Assembly: GCA_031287585.1 (NCBI GenBank)
Contig: JAITST010000065.1
Span: 1 to 14,348 of the forward strand
Length of the DNA: 14,348 nt
Origin: Planctomycetaceae bacterium
GTDB taxonomy: Bacteria; Planctomycetota; Planctomycetia; Pirellulales; Thermoguttaceae
Direction of reading: 5' to 3'
Shown: positions 8,043-14,206 of the stretch, piece after piece
Layout of the letters: every line of letters starts with the position of its first letter
Position numbering within the stretch: position 1 is the stretch's first letter
Notes under the pieces: model-generated
Database searches by the model: none
Told to the model about the DNA's origin: nothing
The model's input: only the letters and a program-made list of their open reading frames with translations
Program-made: the position numbers and the translations under genes

Positions 8043-8258
8043 CTATTGTTGTTCAAACGGATGTTCCCTACTGTATTGTACGGCTTTTTGCATGAATGTG
8101 TCCAGTGTGTATTTCTTGTCAAAATAATCACGTTGCCATTCGGTATAATCAAATCTGACACGTTGTAACTCGGTGATGAATACTTCCGTTTCGATTACGC
8201 CTAACGCATTGACAAGCAATTCCATTGCTTCTTTCTTGATAATTGATGGACTACGCAT
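8043..8258 (-). CDS. Small antitoxin-like protein downstream of the PIN gene
   Basis: The protein has 71 residues, is soluble and mostly helical by composition, with a central FDYTEWQRDYF segment. Small proteins of this kind (a short helical start, then DYTEWR/Q) are often found beside PIN-domain genes, and on that basis I call it a likely antitoxin. It shows no clear DNA-binding motif. A strong SD, AAAGGAG at 8271-8265 on the minus strand, lies six bases before the ATG. The start overlaps the end of the PIN reading frame by eight bases, the usual translational coupling of toxin-antitoxin pairs; here the toxin gene comes first. The frame is intact although its partner is broken. A terminator lies just beyond its stop. 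Confidence 0.6.
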   Translation of the reverse strand: MRSPSIIKKEAMELLVNALGVIETEVFITELQRVRFDYTEWQRDYFDKKYTLDTFMQKAVQYSREHPFEQQ

Positions 8259-8696
8259 TTTTATCTCCTTTCAATAATTTAACAAAGTCAACAGGATTAC
8301 AAACAGTGATTTCGTTTCCTGTATATCGTTTTTGAAACTTATCGTCAGTGGTTAGTAAGTAATCACACTCCGCCTCAATGACGCACGCCAAATGTGCAGC
8401 ATCTTTCCATTTTAACCCCATTTTTAATAGTCTGTCAATTCCGGCAGTTTATCAAAGTCAACAAACTCGCTTGAATTTTTCAAAAACTCAGCAATGGTGT
8501 TTCCGTTTGTTTCGTCAGGATTTTCTGTATTCTCATAAACCAAAATGAAAGAGGAAACAAGGAACAGGTTCTTATTTTTATTTTTTTCCTGAATACGAAG
8601 TTTCGCAATCGTTTCCAATTTCACACGAATCTGATTTTGTTCATCGTAGGGGCGGTTGTAGCAACAGTTGTCGAGATATATTTTCATACGCTCCAT
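8251..8696 (-). pseudogene. Frameshifted PIN-domain toxin (VapC-like)
   Basis: The first frame, from the ATG at 8696 (or 8687, MKIYLDNCC), encodes a PIN-like N terminus with YLDNCCYNRP, the acidic D being a family metal ligand. It ends at a TAA at 8426-8424 after about 90 residues. A different frame entered near 8433-8450 continues with GLKWKDAAHLACVIEAECDY and LLTTDD, the typical C-terminal half of a PIN domain with its D/H and TTDD residues, and stops at 8251. Joining the two needs a -1 shift, consistent with a one-base deletion or two-base insertion. The full-length protein would have been about 145 residues, normal for PIN ribonucleases, which cleave RNA. I see no slippery heptamer that would suggest programmed shifting. 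A sequencing or assembly error is the main alternative. Confidence 0.75.
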
Positions 8697-8877
8697 TATA
8701 TTTCATTCCCTTTGTTGTTTCGATTTCCCGTCACCAACTATAATTCAATTAGGCGAGAGAACGACACTTTGGATATTGTATCAAAACGCATCAAAAGATA
8801 CCACCCTTTCGTTTAGCAAGTTCCTGATTTTACTGGGAATTGCTGTTTTGAGTCGTTTTATACCAACCCTCAATACA

Positions 8878-8906
8878 TTGACGCACGTTTCTTTGTTTGT
8901 TACAAT
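8878..8906 (+). promoter_or_regulatory. Promoter of the Nudix gene
   Basis: TTGACG (8878-8883), 17 bases, then TACAAT (8901-8906) preceded by TGt. Transcription would begin near 8912, about 54 bases before the ATG at 8966. A second TTGACG at 8922 has no usable -10 box at a spacing compatible with the SD. Confidence 0.65.
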
Positions 8907-8965
8907 CACACTCCGTTTTGATTGACGAACGGTTCGTTGGTTGTTGTAAACATTAGGAGAGTTAA

Positions 8966-9481
8966 ATGGAAGATATTTTTACTAGCCGTATTTTTAAGGT
9001 TGTACGCAAGTTTGTGGTCGGGCGCAGTGGAGCGAAATTGGCTCGTGATGTCATTGTTCATCCGGGTGCTGTTGTGATATTGCCGTTACTCGATGATGGT
9101 CAGGTTGTACTGTTGAGACAGTTTCGCGTTTCGGTTGAGGAACGGTTAATCGAGTTACCAGCGGGAACGTTGGAGCCGCCTGAATTGCCTTACGAAACTG
9201 CCCGACGCGAATTGCTTGAAGAAACTGGTTACACAGCCGGTTCACTTGTAGAAGCGTCGCATTTCTATTCGTCACCCGGAATCTTACGCGAGACTATGCA
9301 CTTGTTCGTTGCCAAAGATTTGATTGCCGGCCCAACAAACCTCGAAGATGGCGAAGACATCGAAGTCTTCACAGTGCCGCTGGAAAAAGCGGTTGATATG
9401 GTGTACTCCGGCGAAATCAAAGACAGTAAAACGATAATCGGTGTGCTGTGGTACTGGAATTCGTTACGGAATAAAACGTAG
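8966..9481 (+). CDS. Nudix hydrolase, ADP-ribose pyrophosphatase type
   Basis: The protein has 171 residues, with a perfect Nudix box G67-x5-E73-x7-R81-E82-L-x-E85-E86-x-G88-Y89. The glutamates of the REXXEE core bind the catalytic magnesium. The preceding ELPAGT (63-68) and the early RQFR (51-54) match the ADP-ribose pyrophosphatase branch, which hydrolyses ADP-ribose to AMP and ribose 5-phosphate. A related nucleotide-sugar substrate cannot be excluded. The protein is cytoplasmic with no signal peptide. The start is well supported by AGGAG (8955-8959) six bases before the ATG. The gene stands alone, with its own promoter and a repeat-rich spacer after it. Confidence 0.92.
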   Translation: MEDIFTSRIFKVVRKFVVGRSGAKLARDVIVHPGAVVILPLLDDGQVVLLRQFRVSVEERLIELPAGTLEPPELPYETARRELLEETGYTAGSLVEASHFYSSPGILRETMHLFVAKDLIAGPTNLEDGEDIEVFTVPLEKAVDMVYSGEIKDSKTIIGVLWYWNSLRNKT

Positions 9482-9512
9482 TTTTTACCTCGAAAGCAGA
9501 AGAATGTAACAA

Positions 9513-9586
9513 ATTTTAGATTACAGATTTTAGATTGTTTGTACGGAAACTTTCATAATTGCAAACAAAATCATAAATCTAAAATC
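9513..9586. repeat. AT-rich repeat, copy 2 of the dispersed element
   Basis: ATTTTAGATT occurs twice in direct order (9513-9522 and 9527-9536). GATTTTAGATT (9526-9536) is the inverse complement of 9576-9586, so a stem with a 39-base loop can form. The 18 bases at 9567-9584 are the exact inverse complement of 3670-3687, upstream of der. Confidence 0.75.
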
Positions 9587-9594
9587 CTTTTCCG

Positions 9595-9620
9595 CCCTTC
9601 GTGTTTTCGTGGTGAAAAAC
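9595..9620. repeat. Short TTCGTG-type intergenic repeat
   Basis: TTCGTG occurs at 9598-9603 and 9606-9611 inside a CCCTTCGTGTTTTCGTGG block. On the minus strand this reads as a CACGAAAACACGAAG motif. Very similar degenerate intergenic words turn up in many environmental bacterial genomes, and their translation gives spurious TTKTRR-type peptides. No function is evident. It directly follows the AT-rich repeat. Confidence 0.5.
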
Positions 9621-9686
9621 CTATTTACAATGGATTCCCCACTAATTTTTACACACCCGCCCCCCAAAAAAATTTCTGCATCCCGC

Positions 9687-9715
9687 TTGACAATATCTAC
9701 ATTCGTAGTTATAAT
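9687..9715 (+). promoter_or_regulatory. Consensus promoter of the blaI-blaR1 operon
   Basis: An exact TTGACA (9687-9692), 17 bases, then an exact TATAAT (9710-9715). Transcription would start near 9722, about 50 bases before the ATG at 9773, which also shows that longer upstream extensions of the blaI frame are not translated. Confidence 0.88.
9697..9708. promoter_or_regulatory. Probable BlaI operator within the promoter spacer
   Basis: CTACATTCGTAG is a dyad differing by one base from CTACAnnTGTAG, the form expected for BlaI/MecI-type operators (TACA...TGTA half-sites). It sits between the -35 and -10 boxes, where bound repressor would block polymerase. A second CGTAGT half-site lies 21 bases downstream (9725-9730), on the same helical face. 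Confidence 0.65.
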
Positions 9716-9772
9716 AACTCCAATCGTAGTCAAGTTGCCCCTAAACATTTCAAAGACGGAAAAAGTATTATT

Positions 9773-10198
9773 ATGCCCAATTATGAAATTTCAGATGCGC
9801 AGTGGCTGGTTATGGAAGTAATCTGGTCACAGGGAGAGGCGACGGCATCCGATGTTATCGACGCACTGTTGCCGGAAACTGGTTGGAGTCACCAAACTGT
9901 TCGGACTCTTCTCGCACGTCTTGTGCAGAAAGGTGCGTTGCAAACACAGCCGGTTCGTAATTATTATGTCTATTTGCCGCTCATTTCCCGTGAGGAAGCA
10001 GTGCGGGACGAGGGCGAGTCGTTCCTCCAACGTCTGTTTCAAGGTAACGCCGACGCGCTGCTTGTACACTTCGTTCGTGAAGGTAAAGTCAATCAATCAA
10101 CCATCGACCGCCTGCAACAATTGATTGACGAAGAGCAGTCAACCACAAAACATAAAAACAAAACTACAAAGCAACGGAGAAAAAAACATGATAAATGA
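9773..10198 (+). CDS. blaI: BlaI/MecI-family transcriptional repressor
   Basis: The protein has 141 residues, the usual size for BlaI/MecI. Residues about 5-70 form the winged helix: a start typical of the family (ISDAQWLVMEVIW), recognition helix SHQTVRTLLARL (39-50), then the wing KGALQTQPVRNYYVYLPL. The C-terminal helices (about 75-122) should dimerise; the last 20 residues are a Lys/Arg-rich tail. In the family, the dimer blocks its own operon until the membrane protease partner is triggered. I chose the ATG at 9773 rather than the in-frame ATG at 9539 because the promoter and operator lie between them and the protein homology begins at MPNYEIS. Only a weak purine-rich stretch precedes the ATG. 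Its end overlaps the blaR1-like start by 11 bases. Confidence 0.92.
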   Translation: MPNYEISDAQWLVMEVIWSQGEATASDVIDALLPETGWSHQTVRTLLARLVQKGALQTQPVRNYYVYLPLISREEAVRDEGESFLQRLFQGNADALLVHFVREGKVNQSTIDRLQQLIDEEQSTTKHKNKTTKQRRKKHDK

Positions 10199-12824
10199 AG
10201 TGTTTTTCAATATACTGCGGACATCGTGGCAAGGTTCGATTTTGGCTTTGCTCGTTTGCGGTGTCTTGCTGATTCTCGGCAAATGGATTTCGCCGCGAGT
10301 TCGGTTTCTGCTCATCGCAGTCGTTCTCGTTCGTTTTTTGTTACCAGTGACACTGCCGAGTAGTATGAGCATGTTCGGGTTGGTACCGGTTGCAAGTAAC
10401 AATGCTAATTCAGTATCTATAATCGGCGAATCGTTTTCTGGTGAACCGCGAACACAACAAACAGAAACCGTGATTCTGAAAACTGCGCACGAAATCACAA
10501 CGCCGTCAGTGGTAGTCAAAACGGTGCCGCAACCAACTTCGACACGACTTACCGACTACGTTCCTGAATTTTCGTGGTATCGGCTTGCCGTGACAATTTG
10601 GTGTGGCGGTGCGTTGTTCTTTGCAATTCGGCTTGTACTAGACGAATATCGACTTGTTAAAAATCGTAAGAACTGGCAAGTTGCCGAATCACCGCAACTA
10701 CGGCGACTGGTTGACGAATGCCGTAAACAAGCAGGGCTGCGTTTGCCCGTTCAGGTTTTTATAACGGCAGAACCAGTCGGGGCGGCATCGTGCGGCATTG
10801 TCCGACCTGCGATTGTATTGTCGCAAGACATTCTCGACAAATTCGACACCGAAGAACTGCGGTTAATTTTGCTTCACGAATCACTGCATCACAAACGTTT
10901 CGACCCGCTAACGCATTTTTGTGCGCAGGTTGTCAAGACGCTACATTGGTTCAATCCAGTAGTTTATTTGTTGATTAAAATGTTTCAAAACGAAAGGGAA
11001 CTAGCGGTTGATGAATCGGTCGTTCGGCTCTCTGGTCGTCAGTCGGCTGCGCTGTATGGAAACGCGATATTAAAAGCGTTTCGGCTATACGGCAAAATTG
11101 TTAATAGGGCAATGTCCCCAGCCCTTTTCTTGGGGATTCAAAGTCAAGACAAACTTTTAGAAAGGAGAATCATCATGATTCTCAAACCAACTCACGCCTC
11201 ACTATTTCGTGTCGCGTTCGGCTCGTTACTTATTCTGGTAATCGCACTAATCGGCTTGACCGATGCTCAAACAGTGCAGAAAAATACCGCTACGGAAAAA
11301 CAAACGGCTCATGAGGGAGACAAATTTGAAGTTCGCTTCCAGTTTTTCGATGAAGCCAAACAACCGGTTCCAGAAGCCGAAGTTTGTTTCTTCTTCGGTG
11401 ACACGAATCCAGAAGAAAAAATAATCGTTACGGATTCGGAAGGACGTGTTAATCTGTCTTGCTCAAAGGAACAATATCGTTCGCTGCAACTTGTCGCAAT
11501 TTCAAAGGACGAGAAATTGAGTATGTGGGAATCATTTTATGCACAAGGTTGGGGCAATACCGATGGAACAACTATCAACAAACAGTTTATGCTCCATAAA
11601 ACAGAGGGGCGTATCATAACAGGAACGGTTAAAGATTCCAATGGTAAACCTGTCGAAGGAGCGTATGTCGGCGGCGGCGCAGATGGTACGTTACCGCATT
11701 ACGGAAAATCGAAAGCAGATGGGACGTTCCGCTTTCTCTATATCGGCAAGTCACTGCTTCAGGTGTACGCCGTGAAACCGAGTACCGGATTCGCTTATCA
11801 CGTTACTGATGAAATCGACGAATGGGAGGGAAAAACGCCGCCCGATAAAATTTCGGACGGTTTATTTCACTTGGTTCTCTACAAGCCGCAAAACATTCAG
11901 GTTCGTGTAACCGACGAAAAAGGAAATCCAATTCCCGGTGCCATTGTTACTTCCGATATGATTTTCGTCTCAACAAAAGATAAACCAACAGCCGCTAATG
12001 ATGTATTGCATACGCTCAATTTGGCTCCGCCAGCGTTTTTTCAAAAGACAAATGCCGACGGATTGGCGACGTTTGATTGGATTCCGACAACAAATTTGAA
12101 GATGCTCTATTTCAGTGCGAGGGGGTCGAAGGAAGCGGTTACGATGCCGGATGGAACATCAAAGTATTTTGGACAATCACAACATGCTGGATGGAACAAA
12201 AAAGACACGGTCATCACCACGACGCTGCCGCAGCAGACGAATATCAAAATCAAATTCGTCAATACCGACGGTTCACCAGCATTGAATGTTCATTCGTCTG
12301 TTGAGTGGACATCAAAGACACGTCCCATCAGCGCAGAGACTGTTACGGTGAACGAAAACGGCGAAGCCGAAATTTTCGGTAATGTCGGCGATATTTTAGA
12401 CATTCATTCCGTTGGTTGGACGGAAGACAACTTTGTCTTTCCGACTGTCGGCAACTTCAACATCGGTGACGGCAGCGAAGTAAAAGAACTCAAACTGACT
12501 GCCAAAAAGGGAACGAAAATTTTCGGTAACATTTTTGATACCGACGGTAAGCCAATGAAGTGGTCAGAGCAGTATTATATCAGCGGTTGGGAAATCAACA
12601 ATCCGAATGTTGCAAAACAACTAACGCAAAATGAAACTTTCGGTTTGGGAGCATTACCAAACGATGCAACGGCGTATGAAATTTATTTACCGCCGGGAAC
12701 ATTCACGTTCAAGATTCGGCTCCGTAATGAACATAAAATGAAACCGGAAGAGCGGCTCTTTGATGAAAAGACAGTTACCGTCGGTGATGAACCGGTGCAA
12801 CTTGATTTGGAATTGCACAATTGA
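10188..12824 (+). CDS. BlaR1-like M56 membrane metalloprotease fused to carboxypeptidase-regulatory-like repeats
   Basis: The protein has 878 residues. Membrane segments are at about 17-31, 38-56, 132-150 and 340-358. Between the third and fourth lies the M56 protease core with zinc motif HESLH (230-234) and the downstream glutamate E271 in NERELAVDE. In BlaR1 proteins a C-terminal sensor activates this protease, which then causes loss of the repressor. Here the sensor is not a penicillin-binding domain: residues about 379-878 hold roughly five beta-sandwich repeats (starts near 379, 473, 568, 684, 776), several with the pattern V-x-D-x-x-G-x-P-x-x-G-A of carboxypeptidase-regulatory-like domains. 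The signal sensed is unknown. The ATG at 10188 is preceded by GGAG (10176-10179) and overlaps the blaI end, so the longer frame from 10125 is unlikely. A second SD and ATG lie inside the gene (11160-11177). Confidence 0.88.
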   Translation: MINEVFFNILRTSWQGSILALLVCGVLLILGKWISPRVRFLLIAVVLVRFLLPVTLPSSMSMFGLVPVASNNANSVSIIGESFSGEPRTQQTETVILKTAHEITTPSVVVKTVPQPTSTRLTDYVPEFSWYRLAVTIWCGGALFFAIRLVLDEYRLVKNRKNWQVAESPQLRRLVDECRKQAGLRLPVQVFITAEPVGAASCGIVRPAIVLSQDILDKFDTEELRLILLHESLHHKRFDPLTHFCAQVVKTLHWFNPVVYLLIKMFQNERELAVDESVVRLSGRQSAALYGNAILKAFRLYGKIVNRAMSPALFLGIQSQDKLLERRIIMILKPTHASLFRVAFGSLLILVIALIGLTDAQTVQKNTATEKQTAHEGDKFEVRFQFFDEAKQPVPEAEVCFFFGDTNPEEKIIVTDSEGRVNLSCSKEQYRSLQLVAISKDEKLSMWESFYAQGWGNTDGTTINKQFMLHKTEGRIITGTVKDSNGKPVEGAYVGGGADGTLPHYGKSKADGTFRFLYIGKSLLQVYAVKPSTGFAYHVTDEIDEWEGKTPPDKISDGLFHLVLYKPQNIQVRVTDEKGNPIPGAIVTSDMIFVSTKDKPTAANDVLHTLNLAPPAFFQKTNADGLATFDWIPTTNLKMLYFSARGSKEAVTMPDGTSKYFGQSQHAGWNKKDTVITTTLPQQTNIKIKFVNTDGSPALNVHSSVEWTSKTRPISAETVTVNENGEAEIFGNVGDILDIHSVGWTEDNFVFPTVGNFNIGDGSEVKELKLTAKKGTKIFGNIFDTDGKPMKWSEQYYISGWEINNPNVAKQLTQNETFGLGALPNDATAYEIYLPPGTFTFKIRLRNEHKMKPEERLFDEKTVTVGDEPVQLDLELHN
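11160..11177 (+). promoter_or_regulatory. Possible internal translation start within the blaR1-like gene
   Basis: GAAAGGAG (11160-11167) is followed seven bases later by an in-frame ATG (11175-11177), codon 330. The product would begin MILKPTHASLFRV, run through a hydrophobic helix and reach LTDA-Q, a plausible signal peptidase site, yielding an exported protein made only of the repeats. The SD is formed by the codons GAA AGG AGA; the Glu-Arg-Arg sequence also fits the protein family, so chance is possible. Confidence 0.4.
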
Positions 12825-12875
12825 TTTTATATTGCCCGTTATATTTGGTAGAACAGACGTTTTTTTTGAAACCGA

Positions 12876-12903
12876 TTGACAGAATCACGAAAGTTATTAT
12901 AAT
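12876..12903 (+). promoter_or_regulatory. Consensus promoter of the sulfur cluster
   Basis: An exact TTGACA (12876-12881), 16 bases, then an exact TATAAT (12898-12903). Transcription would start near 12910, about 50 bases upstream of the ATG at 12959. It lies inside the longer open frame that begins at 12821, which argues that the longer frame is not the real protein. Confidence 0.85.
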
Positions 12904-12958
12904 GTCTTTCTGTTTTTGGGGATGTTCCAAACAAGAAAATTATAAGGGGAGTAATGTT

Positions 12959-13825
12959 ATGGCGGCGGTCGATTACAAGGCACTGAAAAATGGCGGGTTT
13001 ATGCGCCAGATTCAAAAAGACCGGTTTTCTCTCCGGCTCAAGGTTGTCGGCGGGAATCTTACGGCAGACCAATTGGTAACCATTGCCGAAATCGCTAAAA
13101 AATACGGCGACGGACACGTCCACTTGACTTCCCGGCAGGGCGTTGAAATTCCCTTTATCCATTTGGATAGTGTGGAAGATGTCAAAACCGGTCTTTCGGA
13201 AGGCGGCGTGTTGACCGGCGTTTGCGGTCCAAGAGTTCGTACCGTTACCGCTTGCCAAGGAAGCGAGGTTTGTCCAAGCGGTTGCATTGATACTTATCCG
13301 CTGGCGGTGGAAATATCAGAGCGGTATTTCGGTAAGACATTGCCGCACAAATTTAAATTCGGGATTACCGGCTGTCAGAATAATTGCCTCAAAGCGGAGG
13401 AAAACGACCTCGGAATCAAAGGCGGTTATGTCATCACGTGGCAAAAGGATTTATGTACGCTTTGCGGTGTTTGTGTTAAAGCATGCCGGGAAGGTGCCAT
13501 TGAAATAAACGATGACTCGCTTTCGCTCATCAAGGAAAAATGCAATAACTGTGGACGATGTGTTAAAGCATGTCCAACGGAGGCGTGGGAGGGAAAGTCC
13601 GGTTATATTCTTTCGTTCGGCGGCACGTTCGGAAATCAAATCGCCAAGGGCAACGAGTTACTACCGATTATTCACGACAAAGAAACCTTATTCCGGGTGG
13701 CGGATGCAGCATTAACATTTTTTGCGGAATGCGCGAATCCCAGCGAACGTTTCCGTGCCGCCATTGACCGATCTGGTTGGGATAAATTCAAGAAAGCAAT
13801 GGAGGCAGCTTATGCCGGTGCCTGA
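12959..13825 (+). CDS. Small siroheme/[4Fe-4S] sulfite (or nitrite) reductase-like protein with ferredoxin domain
   Basis: The protein has 288 residues. Residues about 20-85 form the ferredoxin-like half-domain, including HLTSRQGVEIPFI (55-67), a siroheme-contact region in the family. The siroheme-[4Fe-4S] motif follows: C99-x5-C105 and C139-x3-C143. Two 4Fe-4S ferredoxin motifs come next: C166-x2-C169-x2-C172-x3-C176 and C195-x2-C198-x2-C201-x3-C205-P. The single-repeat size with a fused ferredoxin matches the dissimilatory sulfite reductase-like proteins of anaerobes and AsrC-type subunits, not full assimilatory enzymes. The likely reaction is six-electron reduction of sulfite to sulfide in the cytoplasm; nitrite is an alternative. 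The start at 12959 is set by AAGGGGAG (12944-12951) seven bases upstream. Its end overlaps tusA by 14 bases. Confidence 0.88.
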   Translation: MAAVDYKALKNGGFMRQIQKDRFSLRLKVVGGNLTADQLVTIAEIAKKYGDGHVHLTSRQGVEIPFIHLDSVEDVKTGLSEGGVLTGVCGPRVRTVTACQGSEVCPSGCIDTYPLAVEISERYFGKTLPHKFKFGITGCQNNCLKAEENDLGIKGGYVITWQKDLCTLCGVCVKACREGAIEINDDSLSLIKEKCNNCGRCVKACPTEAWEGKSGYILSFGGTFGNQIAKGNELLPIIHDKETLFRVADAALTFFAECANPSERFRAAIDRSGWDKFKKAMEAAYAGA

Positions 13826-14063
13826 ATATCAAATTGACGAAACGGTCGATATTACCGATGTCGTTTGTCCGGTAACTTTTGTGAAAGCAAAAGTGGCACT
13901 GGAAGAACTCGACGAAGGACAGATTATTTCGATCCGTATGAATGACGGCGAACCTGTCCAAAATGTTCCGCGAAGCATCAAGGACGAAGGACATAAAGTC
14001 CTCAAACTGCTCGATAACAAAGATGGAACCTATAATCTTATCGTGCAAAAAGTGGGTGAATGA
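13812..14063 (+). CDS. tusA: TusA-family sulfurtransferase
   Basis: The protein has 83 residues, normal for TusA. The hallmark CP motif is C19-P20 in ITDVVCPVTFVKAKVALEEL, followed by the beta strands and a VPRSIKDEGHKVL helix typical of the family; C19 would carry the persulfide. The branch with CPVTFVK and GEPVQNVPRS seems to be the one found next to sulfite reductase-like and ThiS-like genes rather than the tRNA-thiolation branch, though that is from memory of such clusters. GGAGG (13801-13805) lies six bases before the ATG, inside the end of the upstream gene, so translation is probably coupled. The in-frame ATG at 13722 lacks an SD and would overlap the reductase by over 100 bases, so I rejected it. 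Confidence 0.9.
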   Translation: MPVPEYQIDETVDITDVVCPVTFVKAKVALEELDEGQIISIRMNDGEPVQNVPRSIKDEGHKVLKLLDNKDGTYNLIVQKVGE

Positions 14064-14079
14064 TGTATTAGACGGAAAT

Positions 14080-14097
14080 TTACGGGATTAACAGGAT
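14080..14097. repeat. Decayed direct repeat in the tusA-thiS spacer
   Basis: TTACGGGAT and TAACAGGAT stand head to tail, differing at two positions. The look is that of a degraded intergenic repeat word; no function is evident. Confidence 0.35.
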
Positions 14098-14114
14098 AAG
14101 AGAGAAAGGCAGAG

Positions 14115-14143
14115 TTGAGAACGAATATCGTCCGTGCTACACT
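14115..14143 (+). promoter_or_regulatory. Promoter of the thiS-like gene
   Basis: TTGAGA (14115-14120), 17 bases, then TACACT (14138-14143) preceded by TGc, an extended -10. Transcription would start near 14150, about 57 bases before the ATG at 14207, so the carrier gene can be expressed apart from the reductase and tusA. Confidence 0.6.
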
Positions 14144-14206
14144 AAAATGAGCATCGCTTAGAGAGCGTGCTGCCTACTATTTGCCGAACATCAAAGAAAG
14201 GTTATT

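Noticed and set aside
8419..8450. Programmed -1 frameshift to make a full PIN protein
   Set aside because: The only homopolymer (A5 at 8421-8425) lies at and after the stop codon, and no slippery heptamer or downstream structure is visible before it. Mutation or sequence error is more likely.
8695..8723. Minus-strand TATAAT overlapping the first ATG of the PIN gene
   Set aside because: Its -35 partner is poor (TCGAAA), and transcription would begin inside the coding sequence.
8668..8925. 85-residue plus-strand reading frame across the spacer before the Nudix gene
   Set aside because: It overlaps the PIN gene start and the Nudix promoter, lacks an SD and resembles nothing known.
8922..8950. 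Second promoter candidate TTGACG-17-TGTAAA before the Nudix gene
   Set aside because: Its transcription start would fall at or after the SD, leaving almost no leader; the element at 8878-8906 is better.
9530..9748. 72-residue minus-strand frame containing FFTTKTRRAEK
   Set aside because: This peptide is the usual translation of the TTCGTG-type intergenic repeat, not a gene.
9539..9772. N-terminal extension of the BlaI frame back to an ATG at 9539
   Set aside because: The segment contains repeats and the consensus promoter with its operator, and family similarity starts only at 9773.
12821..12958. N-terminal extension of the reductase frame, with a Cys-containing lipoprotein-like stretch (FCFWGCSK)
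   Set aside because: A perfect promoter lies inside it, a strong SD precedes the ATG at 12959, and a siroheme protein should be cytoplasmic.
13722..13811. Longer TusA start at 13722
   Set aside because: It has no SD and a long overlap with the reductase gene; TusA similarity and GGAGG both support 13812.
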